A stretch of DNA of 8,530 nucleotides from Candidatus Cloacimonadota bacterium (GTDB lineage: Bacteria > Cloacimonadota > Cloacimonadia > Cloacimonadales > JAJBBL01). Positions within the stretch are counted from its first letter, which is position 1, and each line of letters opens with the position of its first letter. Below the pieces are notes generated by a model, which was not told the DNA's origin, did not search any database, and worked only from the letters and a program-made list of their open reading frames with translations. The position numbers were made by a program, and so were the translations under genes. The stretch spans positions 1 through 8,530 of the forward strand of contig JAJBBL010000135.1 in NCBI GenBank assembly GCA_020532365.1, written 5' to 3'. Positions 1 through 6,625 of this stretch are shown piece after piece.

Positions 1-2172
1 GCCTTGTATAGAAGAAGCCAGATCTTCTTGGCTGATAAAAACTATGAAGAGGCGGAGAAAGATCTTCTTGCTATGCTTGACTTCGAGATTGATGAGATGC
101 TACGTCGCGACATATTTATATACTTGGCTCAAATAAATGAACGAAACAGTAACTTTACATTAGCTGAAAATTACTACCGTAAAGCTGCTGAATATGCTGT
201 CGATGTAGATGATGCAGAGAATATTAGAAATCACTACAGAAGACAGATGCAAAGCACAGCAAATGCTCTTTCACAAGATGAGTCTTACTCAGAAGCTGCT
301 GAGGAATATCTGAGATTAGCTGCTGAGTTTAAAGAGATCGATAATGATAGAGCAGTAGGTTTGCAAAATCAAGCAGTAGATGTATATATTAAAGCAGGTG
401 AATACCAGAAGGCTATTGACCTTTTGGTTGACATGTCCTCCCTAAGGGAAGAGATTGATGCAGTTTACTTCTTGTATAGTAAAGCTTGGGCTTTGGCCGA
501 TACATCACTTACTGATGATAGGCAGACTTTAGCACTTAAAAATGAGTTTGTCGATAAGTATCCATCGACAAATCAAGCTTTCATAATAAGATACGGGATT
601 ATAAATGAACTCTCCTCAAATGAGGATACTAAATATGAAGCGGGCGACCTTCTTTTAGTACTACATAACGAAGTGCGTGAAGGTAAAATCGATAATGATG
701 ATTATAAAGTCGAAGATATCTACTTTAATGCCTTAGACATTTATCATGAACATCCCGATAGAGATAAGGTTATGAATATGATGCTTGAGTTTGAAAGACT
801 GTATCCTGAAGACTTAAGATCTAATGATTTACTTATTGTTGTAGCCCTCTATTACGATGAAGAGGGGAGAGATGAGGAGTTTGAAGAGCTGGCTAAATAT
901 TTGCATAAAAAAGATCCTGATTCTAACCTCTATGAAAGTATAGCACGTAAGAAAATCGTTAAGATTTATGAGGAAGCTACCGAGTATTTTGTCGAGAAAG
1001 AGTTCGATAAAATGTTTGCTAAGATTGACGAATTTGAGAACTTAGATGCGGAATATAGAAAAAACAACCTGAATTTACCTTTAGAAGACTTCTATTATGA
1101 CTTCGATGCTTACAAAAATGCTTATGATGATATGAATAGATATCATGAGTATATAGCTGATATGAAAAAGCTCTACGAAGATACTATGAGCAATGTTGTT
1201 GAAGCCGAGCACGGAACCATCTTTAGAAGTAATATCTATACGACTTGGAACTCTCATCTTGTGGGTGGTGATAAAAGGTTAGATAAATTCGTCGATCGCT
1301 CAAGACAAGTAGAATCTGAAATACTCAGCCTATTTGAAGGTGAAAAAGATTTGGTCTATGATGTTATACCCGATGTCATTAAAGCTGAAGGTGTTTATAT
1401 AATTGGCCGTGTATACGAACGTTTTTCTGAAACGGTAGAGGTACAGTTGAATAGATACCTATCAAGCTCTGTTGAAATGGTAGAGTTGAAAGATTATAGC
1501 GACGATGAATATCAGGCTACTAAGGATTATATTACAAACAACTATATCGTTCCATATGTTGAGTTCTTTCAAGAAAAAGCTAAAGATTGGTACAGACTGC
1601 TGTTGAGTACATTTGGCGATACAGATTTTGCATCAGAAGCTAAAGAAAGACTCTCCGAGCTGCCAAGTCAAATTGAGCATTCCTCAGTTAACTCAGATTA
1701 TGACTGGGTTGCTGCATACGGTAATGCAGAAGCTATAAATACTGATAATTTAGTTTGGCATATGGTGGACGATGCAAGCGATAAAGTTGATATTGAACAA
1801 ATTGTCGGAATTAAAGGTGATAATTCAATACCTATCTGGATTTCGGTCGGAATTGTTGATGAAGAGGCTGAAGAACTACCAACCAGCTTGCTCTTCAAAA
1901 AACAATTCGACACAAGTGATGGAGAGGTCGTTGAAGCTAATCTAAACTTTTTCAGTTATGGACGTAGCTCTATCTGGTTAAACGACCAGCTGATTGCATC
2001 AGACCTTGTCTTTGTGCAAGCTGATGAGAATACAGAGCTTAGTGCCCTAACTGTAGAAATAGATTCTTCAAGTATCAACAACGATGGCGTAAACATTCTT
2101 GTCGTACAGACAGAACTGCTCGATGAGAACGAGGCTATCGTTTTAGAACTTGACTTGATATCTAATAAATAG
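1..2172 (+). CDS. Large TPR protein with C-terminal jelly-roll-like domain (5' truncated)
   Basis: The reading frame is open from the first base (Ala-Leu-Tyr...), so the gene starts upstream. The TTG at 4-6 is just an internal Leu codon. About 723 residues are visible. The N-terminal part is all-helical with TPR-like pairs, for example YSEAAEEYLRLA near residue 96 and GEYQKAIDLL near 134. A long, very acidic helical stretch follows to about residue 560. The last ~155 residues switch to beta-rich sequence: a FKKQFD strand near 631, SSIWLNDQLI near 656 and a GVNILVVQTE strand near 697. That order resembles the galactose-binding-like beta-sandwich seen in glycosidase accessory domains. As the first visible gene of the ExbB/ExbD/TonB-like operon, it is probably a periplasmic scaffold, by analogy with TPR proteins of the Myxococcus Glt system. 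The TPR call is firm; the C-terminal fold and role are inference. Confidence 0.8.
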   Translation, partial: ALYRRSQIFLADKNYEEAEKDLLAMLDFEIDEMLRRDIFIYLAQINERNSNFTLAENYYRKAAEYAVDVDDAENIRNHYRRQMQSTANALSQDESYSEAAEEYLRLAAEFKEIDNDRAVGLQNQAVDVYIKAGEYQKAIDLLVDMSSLREEIDAVYFLYSKAWALADTSLTDDRQTLALKNEFVDKYPSTNQAFIIRYGIINELSSNEDTKYEAGDLLLVLHNEVREGKIDNDDYKVEDIYFNALDIYHEHPDRDKVMNMMLEFERLYPEDLRSNDLLIVVALYYDEEGRDEEFEELAKYLHKKDPDSNLYESIARKKIVKIYEEATEYFVEKEFDKMFAKIDEFENLDAEYRKNNLNLPLEDFYYDFDAYKNAYDDMNRYHEYIADMKKLYEDTMSNVVEAEHGTIFRSNIYTTWNSHLVGGDKRLDKFVDRSRQVESEILSLFEGEKDLVYDVIPDVIKAEGVYIIGRVYERFSETVEVQLNRYLSSSVEMVELKDYSDDEYQATKDYITNNYIVPYVEFFQEKAKDWYRLLLSTFGDTDFASEAKERLSELPSQIEHSSVNSDYDWVAAYGNAEAINTDNLVWHMVDDASDKVDIEQIVGIKGDNSIPIWISVGIVDEEAEELPTSLLFKKQFDTSDGEVVEANLNFFSYGRSSIWLNDQLIASDLVFVQADENTELSALTVEIDSSSINNDGVNILVVQTELLDENEAIVLELDLISNK

Positions 2173-2175
2173 GTT

Positions 2176-2182
2176 GGAGGAG
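2176..2182 (+). promoter_or_regulatory. Ribosome binding site GGAGGAG that fixes the ATG start at 2186
   Basis: GGAGGAG lies 3 nt upstream of ATG 2186. The in-frame TTG at 2174 overlaps this site and so cannot be the start; it would only add four residues encoded by the Shine-Dalgarno sequence itself. Confidence 0.8.
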
Positions 2183-2185
2183 TCT

Positions 2186-2449
2186 ATGAATAAAAAGCTC
2201 ATACTTATGTTGATCTTGACAGTCGCCACCTTAGCGCTTTTTGCACAGAGTGCACAAAGGGGACAGGATTCAGGTCAAGTTACGAATCGATCAAACATTA
2301 TTCTTATAGAAGAAGAAATCTTCGAAGCTGATATTGAGATAAGAGTTCCCGAAGGGGCTGTATTGCCACGAAGGAGAGTAGAAGAGATCAGTTATTCGCT
2401 AAGATTTTTACAAGAGCAATTTATTAAATCAAATAGATTGTTATATTAA
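2186..2449 (+). CDS. Small secreted periplasmic protein, 87 aa, unknown function
   Basis: I do not recognise the family. The start is set by GGAGGAG just upstream. Residues 1-20 form a typical signal peptide (MNKK, hydrophobic core, LFA) with likely cleavage before Gln21. The mature part is about 67 residues. It has a polar Gln/Ser/Asn-rich head, then a short acidic stretch with beta character (IILIEEEIFEADIEIRV, residues 38-54). A PEGAVLPRRR turn follows, then a C-terminal amphipathic helix (about 65-85) ending in LLY. It sits 13 nt after the TPR gene and 16 nt before the ExbB-like gene, so it is almost certainly co-transcribed with the motor components. It could be a small periplasmic accessory subunit of that complex; this rests on position only. 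Confidence 0.75.
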   Translation: MNKKLILMLILTVATLALFAQSAQRGQDSGQVTNRSNIILIEEEIFEADIEIRVPEGAVLPRRRVEEISYSLRFLQEQFIKSNRLLY

Positions 2450-2465
2450 ATTAAAGGAGACTATT

Positions 2466-3194
2466 ATGAAGAAGTTTATTTTAAGCGTGGTTGGTGTGTT
2501 TGCGGGGTTCTCCCTTTTCGCTCAAGAAGCGGGAAGCGTAAGTTTAGTTGAACTCTATAGCAGTGGAGGACTTTTCTCACATTTAATCGCTCTATTATTC
2601 CTGTGTGCTATAGTATATGGCGTAGTAAGATTTATTCAGTTAGCTGTAAAAGAAAAGCTCGATGCTAAAGCATTTTACTTGAAGCTTAAAGGTTACATAA
2701 AGAATGAAAGTTACGAAGAAGCAATCAAAGTCAGTGGAAACTTCAAAAACACTACATTAGGATATATCTTCTGGAGTGGTTTATCTGTATTCAACGATCA
2801 AAGAAAGAGCGGTGTAAAAGGTAGAGACCTTAAGAATGCACTTCAAAACTCTTTTGATGAAGCTGGCTTACAGACGATTTACAAATTGGACGCTGGCTTG
2901 TTCTGGTTTGACATTATAGCACAAGTGGCGACTCTGTTAGGTTTGCTTGGTACTATTTGGGGACTGATGGTTGCTTTCAAAGGATTAGCAGTTGCAGCAC
3001 CAGTCGATCAGCAGAGAATATTGACACAAGGTATTCAGCAAGCAATGGGTACAACCGCTTTAGGTTTAAGTGCAGCAATACCAACTATGTTTATCAAAGG
3101 CTATCTCTCATCTAAGTCAGAGAAAATTATCAATGATATTGATGAGTATAGCGTTAAGATGATTAATCAGATTAATAGCTCAATAAAGGAATAA
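2466..3194 (+). CDS. MotA/TolQ/ExbB-family proton channel protein with signal peptide
   Basis: This is an inner-membrane subunit of a proton-driven energising complex. In this family an ExbB/TolQ pentamer surrounds an ExbD/TolR dimer and turns proton flow into work on the envelope. Residues 1-19 look like a cleavable signal peptide (SLFA|QEAG). TM1 is at about 37-58, followed by a cytoplasmic helical region (60-145). TM2 at about 147-171 contains the family signature LLGLLGTIWG (157-166). TM3 at about 193-213 contains AMGTTALGLSAAIP (193-206). The Thr residues in TM2 and TM3 match the polar channel-lining positions of TolQ/ExbB. Length 242 aa is normal for the family. AAAGGAGA at 2453-2460 precedes the ATG. 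Two ExbD-like genes follow immediately, the arrangement seen for AglR-AglQ-AglS in Myxococcus. Family assignment is firm; the specific substrate or task is unknown. Confidence 0.93.
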   Translation: MKKFILSVVGVFAGFSLFAQEAGSVSLVELYSSGGLFSHLIALLFLCAIVYGVVRFIQLAVKEKLDAKAFYLKLKGYIKNESYEEAIKVSGNFKNTTLGYIFWSGLSVFNDQRKSGVKGRDLKNALQNSFDEAGLQTIYKLDAGLFWFDIIAQVATLLGLLGTIWGLMVAFKGLAVAAPVDQQRILTQGIQQAMGTTALGLSAAIPTMFIKGYLSSKSEKIINDIDEYSVKMINQINSSIKE

Positions 3195-3198
3195 TACT

Positions 3199-3711
3199 AT
3201 GGCTTTTGGCGCATCACAACGAAGAATTCAGAAGAGCTCGGGTCCCGAAGACCTTAACCTCATTCCTATAATGAATTTCTTCATTACTATAATACCGATG
3301 CTGCTAGTTATCACAGTGACTGTCCATATGGCTTTATTATCATTAGACCTTTCTGCCAGTGGAGGCGGAGGGGGTGGTAGTGATGGATCAGGAGAAGGTG
3401 GCGCAGGAGCCGAAGAAAAGGTAAAGAAAATCGAATTGGTTATCTACAATAACAAATTTGAAGTTCGTGAAGAGGGTTCAAATACTCTTGTGTTAGATCA
3501 AGTAACTGATGGTTTAAACAATCTTTACGATTTTGCCACCTTAGGCTCGGTATTAATGGAAATCAAAAGTCGGAATGAGAATGTTAACGAGATCAGAGTC
3601 ATACCATATCCTGACGTTCTTTATGACACATTGATCAAAGCTATAGATGTGTCTAAATTACAGGGATTTGTCGAAGTTAAGTATGAAAGTGTTAAACAGG
3701 GTATGATATAA
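3199..3711 (+). CDS. ExbD/TolR-like protein 1, Asn in place of the channel Asp
   Basis: It has the ExbD/TolR layout: a short cytoplasmic N-terminus, one membrane span (about 21-46) and a periplasmic domain (about 75-168) ending in the family-like IRVIPYPDVLYDTLIKAID stretch (132-150). Aligned on the conserved Asn before the span (N20), the position six residues on, Asp in ExbD/TolR, is Asn26 (codon AAT at 3274). A Pro (P33) also interrupts the span. A Gly-rich linker (six Gly at 55-60, then SDGSGEGGAG) follows the membrane segment. AAAGGA at 3185-3190, inside the end of the ExbB-like gene, is the ribosome site; the gap is 4 nt, suggesting coupled translation. It likely pairs with the next gene's Asp-containing paralogue in a heterodimeric stator plug. 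The family call is firm; non-protonatable behaviour is inferred from the residue. Confidence 0.88.
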   Translation: MAFGASQRRIQKSSGPEDLNLIPIMNFFITIIPMLLVITVTVHMALLSLDLSASGGGGGGSDGSGEGGAGAEEKVKKIELVIYNNKFEVREEGSNTLVLDQVTDGLNNLYDFATLGSVLMEIKSRNENVNEIRVIPYPDVLYDTLIKAIDVSKLQGFVEVKYESVKQGMI

Positions 3712-3715
3712 TACT

Positions 3716-3721
3716 GGGGGA
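3716..3721 (+). promoter_or_regulatory. Ribosome binding site GGGGGA, ambiguous between starts 3724 and 3730
   Basis: GGGGGA ends 2 nt before ATG 3724 but 8 nt before the in-frame ATG 3730. The spacing favours 3730, which would shorten the protein by two residues (MKKISNRV...). Confidence 0.5.
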
Positions 3722-3723
3722 AT

Positions 3724-4287
3724 ATGGCTATGAAAAAAATATCGAATAGAGTCAACCGTTCAGCCTCTGGTGGCCCGAGGAAATCAAGAGATAAAATTGA
3801 TAAGGTCAAAAACCTGAATATCACCTCATTGGTTGATATTTTGACAATACTTCTTGTCTTTTTGATCAAAAATATCTCCGTCGATACCCTCAGGCTAACA
3901 GTGCCTGAAAATATGGACCTTCCCTCAACTGTATACACAGAAGATTTAGAGAGTAGTGGACAGGCGGTAGTTATAAAATTATATACCGACCAAATCCTTG
4001 TAGGAGCTGAAAATATTCGTGTTGGATCGCTTGACTCTTTTCTAAACGATGCTAAGGTTAGAAGAGAAATGCTTTCTTTTATGAATGAGCAAACACACCT
4101 GATTACATCACAAGAAGGTGATTTGAAACCACTACTGTTGATTCAGGCTGACACCAGAATCCAGTGTCGATACATTACCGACGTGGTTGCTTTAGGTGCT
4201 ACAGCAGGATTTACCAGCATCTACTTCTCTTCTGTCAAAGGTGAAGACCCCATAGCGACCTATGGGATAGGAGACAAGGGGGCGTAA
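3724..4287 (+). CDS. ExbD/TolR-like protein 2, channel Asp intact
   Basis: This is the second ExbD/TolR-type stator subunit, 187 aa. A basic cytoplasmic N-terminus (residues 1-30) leads into NITSLVDILTILLVFLIKN, a single membrane span with Asp38 (GAT at 3835) in the exact family position, six residues after Asn32. In ExbD/TolR this Asp is protonated and deprotonated during ion flow. The periplasmic domain (about 52-187) has the expected beginning (TVPENMDLPSTV, 59-70) and end (LLLIQADTRIQCRYITDVV, 137-155, then GFTSIYF). The true start may be ATG 3730 because of ribosome-site spacing. Its stop codon overlaps the next gene's ATG by 1 nt (TAATG), so translation of the TonB-like partner is probably coupled. 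It is presumably the proton-carrying half of a pair with the preceding Asn-bearing paralogue. Confidence 0.92.
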   Translation: MAMKKISNRVNRSASGGPRKSRDKIDKVKNLNITSLVDILTILLVFLIKNISVDTLRLTVPENMDLPSTVYTEDLESSGQAVVIKLYTDQILVGAENIRVGSLDSFLNDAKVRREMLSFMNEQTHLITSQEGDLKPLLLIQADTRIQCRYITDVVALGATAGFTSIYFSSVKGEDPIATYGIGDKGA

Positions 4288-5711
4288 TGAGTAAAAGTAA
4301 GATTCTCAGCTTGAAGTTGTTTTATAAGGGAAAAAACCTTGATATCGCCAGAGAAAATAGAGACATCAAGAATAAGTTTGTCATAGGTAGTGATAAACAT
4401 ATGTACTGGCAAATCTTGGATAAAAACTTCCCTAAAAAGCACCTGCTTGTCAAAAAGGTCAAAGATGATTTCAAGATGTTTATCAATAAAAACATGCAAC
4501 TTACAGTTAATAAAGATGGCCAAGCTCTCAATGCAGACGCATTAAAAGCTCAAAATCTTCTGTCTGGCAATACACTAATGCTTGATAGAAATACTACCGG
4601 ATCTATTAGCTTCTCTAACGATTGGCGAATAGAATACGAGTTTATTCAACCTTTTGTCACCGTGATGACCGATGAAGACAGAAGATTGATAGCATTATAC
4701 CACAGAAGACCACCGCTCGGACGACAAGAGAAATTAGCAAGAAATCTATTGATTATTGCTTTCTTAGTAGTACTGATTGGTGGACTATTATTCGATAGAC
4801 TCTATACACCACCTGTATACGAAAGAAGTATAGCAAGTAGAGTTAGTGTAGACGTTGCTCCAATAACATCCGTGGATACGGACTATGTTATGGAAGAGGT
4901 CGTTATCGAAGACATTGAGCCAGAACCTGTAGGCGATGAAACGAGTGCAAGTGATGCTACTGCAACAGGCGGAAGACACGGTGGTGCATCGAGCATTCTT
5001 GGATTCGACATAGGATCCGGAACGGGTGGTGGAGGACCTGCAATAGCAGTTGATAGAGGACCATCGGTTATAACTTATAGTGAACAAATAGTTGCTCGTG
5101 GCGCTGGTGGTGGCGGAAGCGGAGCAGGGCCAGGAAGAGGACCTGCAAGTACACCAGGTAGAGCGAGTAGTAACTTTGATGTAGGAGCTGCACCATCCTC
5201 CAGTGTAAAACCAGGTACCTTATTTGGTGGAGATGTTAGCGCGGCAAAGAAGCTTGGTATGAAAGAGGTCGACGCGAGTGTGCTCGGTGGCGTTACTGGT
5301 GAGATTCAGGCTGCTGAAATAATAACAACTGATCAGCTTGAAGCGCTTGCCAGAGCTAAACAGAGAGCTTTTGAGTATAATCTGGAAACAGTTGACGAGG
5401 CAAAAATCGAGTCTGCACCACAAGAGTATAAAGATGACTTGACCAATGTTAGACAGTATATTCAACCAAATATGAGACAGATTGACGACTTGTTTAAGCA
5501 GGAGACTCAGATTAGAAGAATATACGGCTCAATAGAGGTCACTCTTTACTTTTCACCCAGCGGCCAAGTTGAGGCAGTTGATATAAAAGAGAGAGCAGGC
5601 AGCTTTTTCACACCATCATTTAAAGCAAAGGCTACGGAAATTATGATGCAGTGGCGAGTACCAACCAAAAAACAATTGCCACCATATCGATTCCCGTATC
5701 GATTTCATTAA
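4287..5711 (+). CDS. GltG/AgmX-like transducer: degenerate FHA, one TM, TonB-like C-terminus
   Basis: Predicted bitopic inner-membrane protein (474 aa) linking the ExbB/ExbD-type stator to the periplasm or outer membrane. Residues about 8-120 look like an FHA fold: FVIGSD (31-36) stands where FHA domains have IGR, and FPKKHLLV (48-55) where they have SxxH. Arg and Ser are therefore lost while the His is kept. One span is at about 153-169, followed by Arg171. The periplasmic part has an acidic, Pro-containing segment (EEVVIEDIEPEPVGDE, 203-218), a Gly-rich flexible linker (228-315), a helical segment (about 345-405) and a TonB-like domain (about 395-474). That domain shows GSIEVTLYFSPSGQVEAVDI (414-433), MQWRVP (454-459) and the terminal YRFPYRF (467-473). 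The end matches my memory of the AgmX/PglI C-terminal domain (W.FP...YPF.F). FHA-TM-TonB_C is the architecture of Myxococcus GltG. The start overlaps the previous stop, with AAGGGGG at 4276-4282. Confidence 0.85.
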   Translation: MSKSKILSLKLFYKGKNLDIARENRDIKNKFVIGSDKHMYWQILDKNFPKKHLLVKKVKDDFKMFINKNMQLTVNKDGQALNADALKAQNLLSGNTLMLDRNTTGSISFSNDWRIEYEFIQPFVTVMTDEDRRLIALYHRRPPLGRQEKLARNLLIIAFLVVLIGGLLFDRLYTPPVYERSIASRVSVDVAPITSVDTDYVMEEVVIEDIEPEPVGDETSASDATATGGRHGGASSILGFDIGSGTGGGGPAIAVDRGPSVITYSEQIVARGAGGGGSGAGPGRGPASTPGRASSNFDVGAAPSSSVKPGTLFGGDVSAAKKLGMKEVDASVLGGVTGEIQAAEIITTDQLEALARAKQRAFEYNLETVDEAKIESAPQEYKDDLTNVRQYIQPNMRQIDDLFKQETQIRRIYGSIEVTLYFSPSGQVEAVDIKERAGSFFTPSFKAKATEIMMQWRVPTKKQLPPYRFPYRFH

Positions 5712-5731
5712 TTAATATAGCAATACATACA

Positions 5732-5770
5732 AAAAGAGGGGCAAACAAAGTTTTGCCCCTCTTTTGTTTT
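5732..5770 (+). terminator. Rho-independent terminator closing the motor operon, possibly bidirectional
   Basis: A perfect 14-bp stem pairs 5732-5745 (AAAAGAGGGGCAAA) with 5752-5765, around a 6-nt loop (5746-5751). The stem carries a GC core and is followed by TTTTGTTTTAT. It begins 21 nt after the stop of the TonB-like gene. The A-rich left arm gives a short U-run on the opposite strand, so it could also stop the convergent PAP2 transcript. Confidence 0.92.
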
Positions 5771-5854
5771 ATAACGACTATATTGAGTTCACACTCCGTA
5801 AACAATAAGTAGCTTGGTATCAATAAGGTTATTTTAAGATGCTATATAACGAGG

Positions 5855-5873
5855 TTAGCAGGTATACTGCTAA
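5855..5873. repeat. Small inverted repeat across the PAP2 stop codon
   Basis: TTAGCAG (5855-5861) and CTGCTAA (5867-5873) are perfect 7-bp arms with a 5-nt loop, overlapping the TAG stop of the minus-strand gene. No T-run follows on either strand, so it is not a convincing terminator; it may stabilise the 3' end of the mRNA. Confidence 0.4.
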
Positions 5874-6625
5874 AAGGTAACCCTAAGGCTAAGCTTCCTG
5901 CTATCAATAGAAATAGAGAAATCATCAGCTGACCAATAATGACATTTCAAAAAACTTATACCGGTTCCCATCACAGCCCCCACCAGAACATCGGTAAGAA
6001 AATGTTCACCGGCAAGGATACGGCTGAGTCCTACCGATGTTGAAAGAAGATAAGAGGTTGCAATAACATAGTTATCTTTAACGGTATTTGCTTGATAATA
6101 GTAGGTGAAATAAGCGGCAGCGAAAGCAGTCGAGGTGTGTAATGAGTAAAAAGACATCTTTGCATCTTTACTTCGCTGCTTTTCATCAGGAGTTTCATCA
6201 AAATAAATATAAGGTCTACCCCTTAAAGTAAGGCTTTTTGTCCAATGTGCCACAGTAATCTGAGTAACAAGAATATCGCTAAGAACGAGAAAGTTATCCC
6301 AGTGAAACGGTTCATCATACATAGACCAAAAGGCTGTGGAGGCTAATGAGGCGAAGGTTAAAGCGGTTCCAAAAGAGTCGACTTTTTTATCATAAGGTTG
6401 CATTAACGTTCTATCTAAACCAAACACATCTTCTTTGGATAAGAGAGCAAGCGAGTCTGTATTATAAGGCTCAATGTTTTTATCTTGATATAGTTGATTC
6501 AGTAGATCCACTCCATTAGTTAGGATGATAGAACTGTAAATCATGCTTTTGTTTACTTCAAATACTTGTGCTTGAAGCGTGCTCGTAATAATAATTACGA
6601 CTATAAGAGTGTAGATTCTTTTCAT
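5870..6625 (-). CDS. Exported PAP2-family phosphatase with variant PSGH motif
   Basis: Predicted 251-aa PAP2 (type 2 phosphatidic acid phosphatase) protein; relatives dephosphorylate lipid phosphates or undecaprenyl pyrophosphate on the outer face of membranes. ATG 6625 is chosen because it opens a signal peptide (MKRIYTLIVVIIITSTLQA|Q). The frame extends 44 codons upstream to a TTG at 6757, but that stretch is polar and would bury the signal peptide. The three PAP2 motifs are visible. KX6RP is K130...R137-P138. The second is YSLH (160-163) instead of PSGH, keeping only Ser and the His. SRX5HX3D is S201-R202...H208...D212, complete. Hydrophobic segments flank the motifs (about 88-102, 113-127, 164-177, 186-200, 212-226). 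No good Shine-Dalgarno precedes the ATG. It is convergent with the motor operon and divergent from the ChaN-like gene; no functional link is evident. Confidence 0.85.
   Translation of the reverse strand: MKRIYTLIVVIIITSTLQAQVFEVNKSMIYSSIILTNGVDLLNQLYQDKNIEPYNTDSLALLSKEDVFGLDRTLMQPYDKKVDSFGTALTFASLASTAFWSMYDEPFHWDNFLVLSDILVTQITVAHWTKSLTLRGRPYIYFDETPDEKQRSKDAKMSFYSLHTSTAFAAAYFTYYYQANTVKDNYVIATSYLLSTSVGLSRILAGEHFLTDVLVGAVMGTGISFLKCHYWSADDFSISIDSRKLSLRVTF

Noticed and set aside
1698..1913. Minus-strand ORF of 71 codons inside the TPR gene
   Set aside because: Ser-rich antisense shadow of a well-supported gene, with no ribosome site or recognisable domain.
3621..3938. Minus-strand ORF of 105 codons across the two ExbD genes
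   Set aside because: Overlaps two genes with clear family signatures; antisense translation shows no coherent protein.
4788..5087. Minus-strand ORF of 99 codons rich in Cys, Ser and Thr
   Set aside because: It is the antisense of the Gly/Ala-rich linker of the TonB-like protein, which explains its composition.
2466..5711. Classical Tol-Pal or TonB-ExbB-ExbD iron-uptake operon
   Set aside because: No tolB, pal or TonB-dependent receptor gene is seen, there are two ExbD genes, and the TonB-like protein has an FHA-like N-terminus and Gly-rich linker, which fits the Glt/AgmX type better.
5766..5869. Possible small RNA or gene between the operon terminator and the PAP2 stop
   Set aside because: No ORF with a ribosome site and no strong structure beyond the small inverted repeat at 5855-5873.
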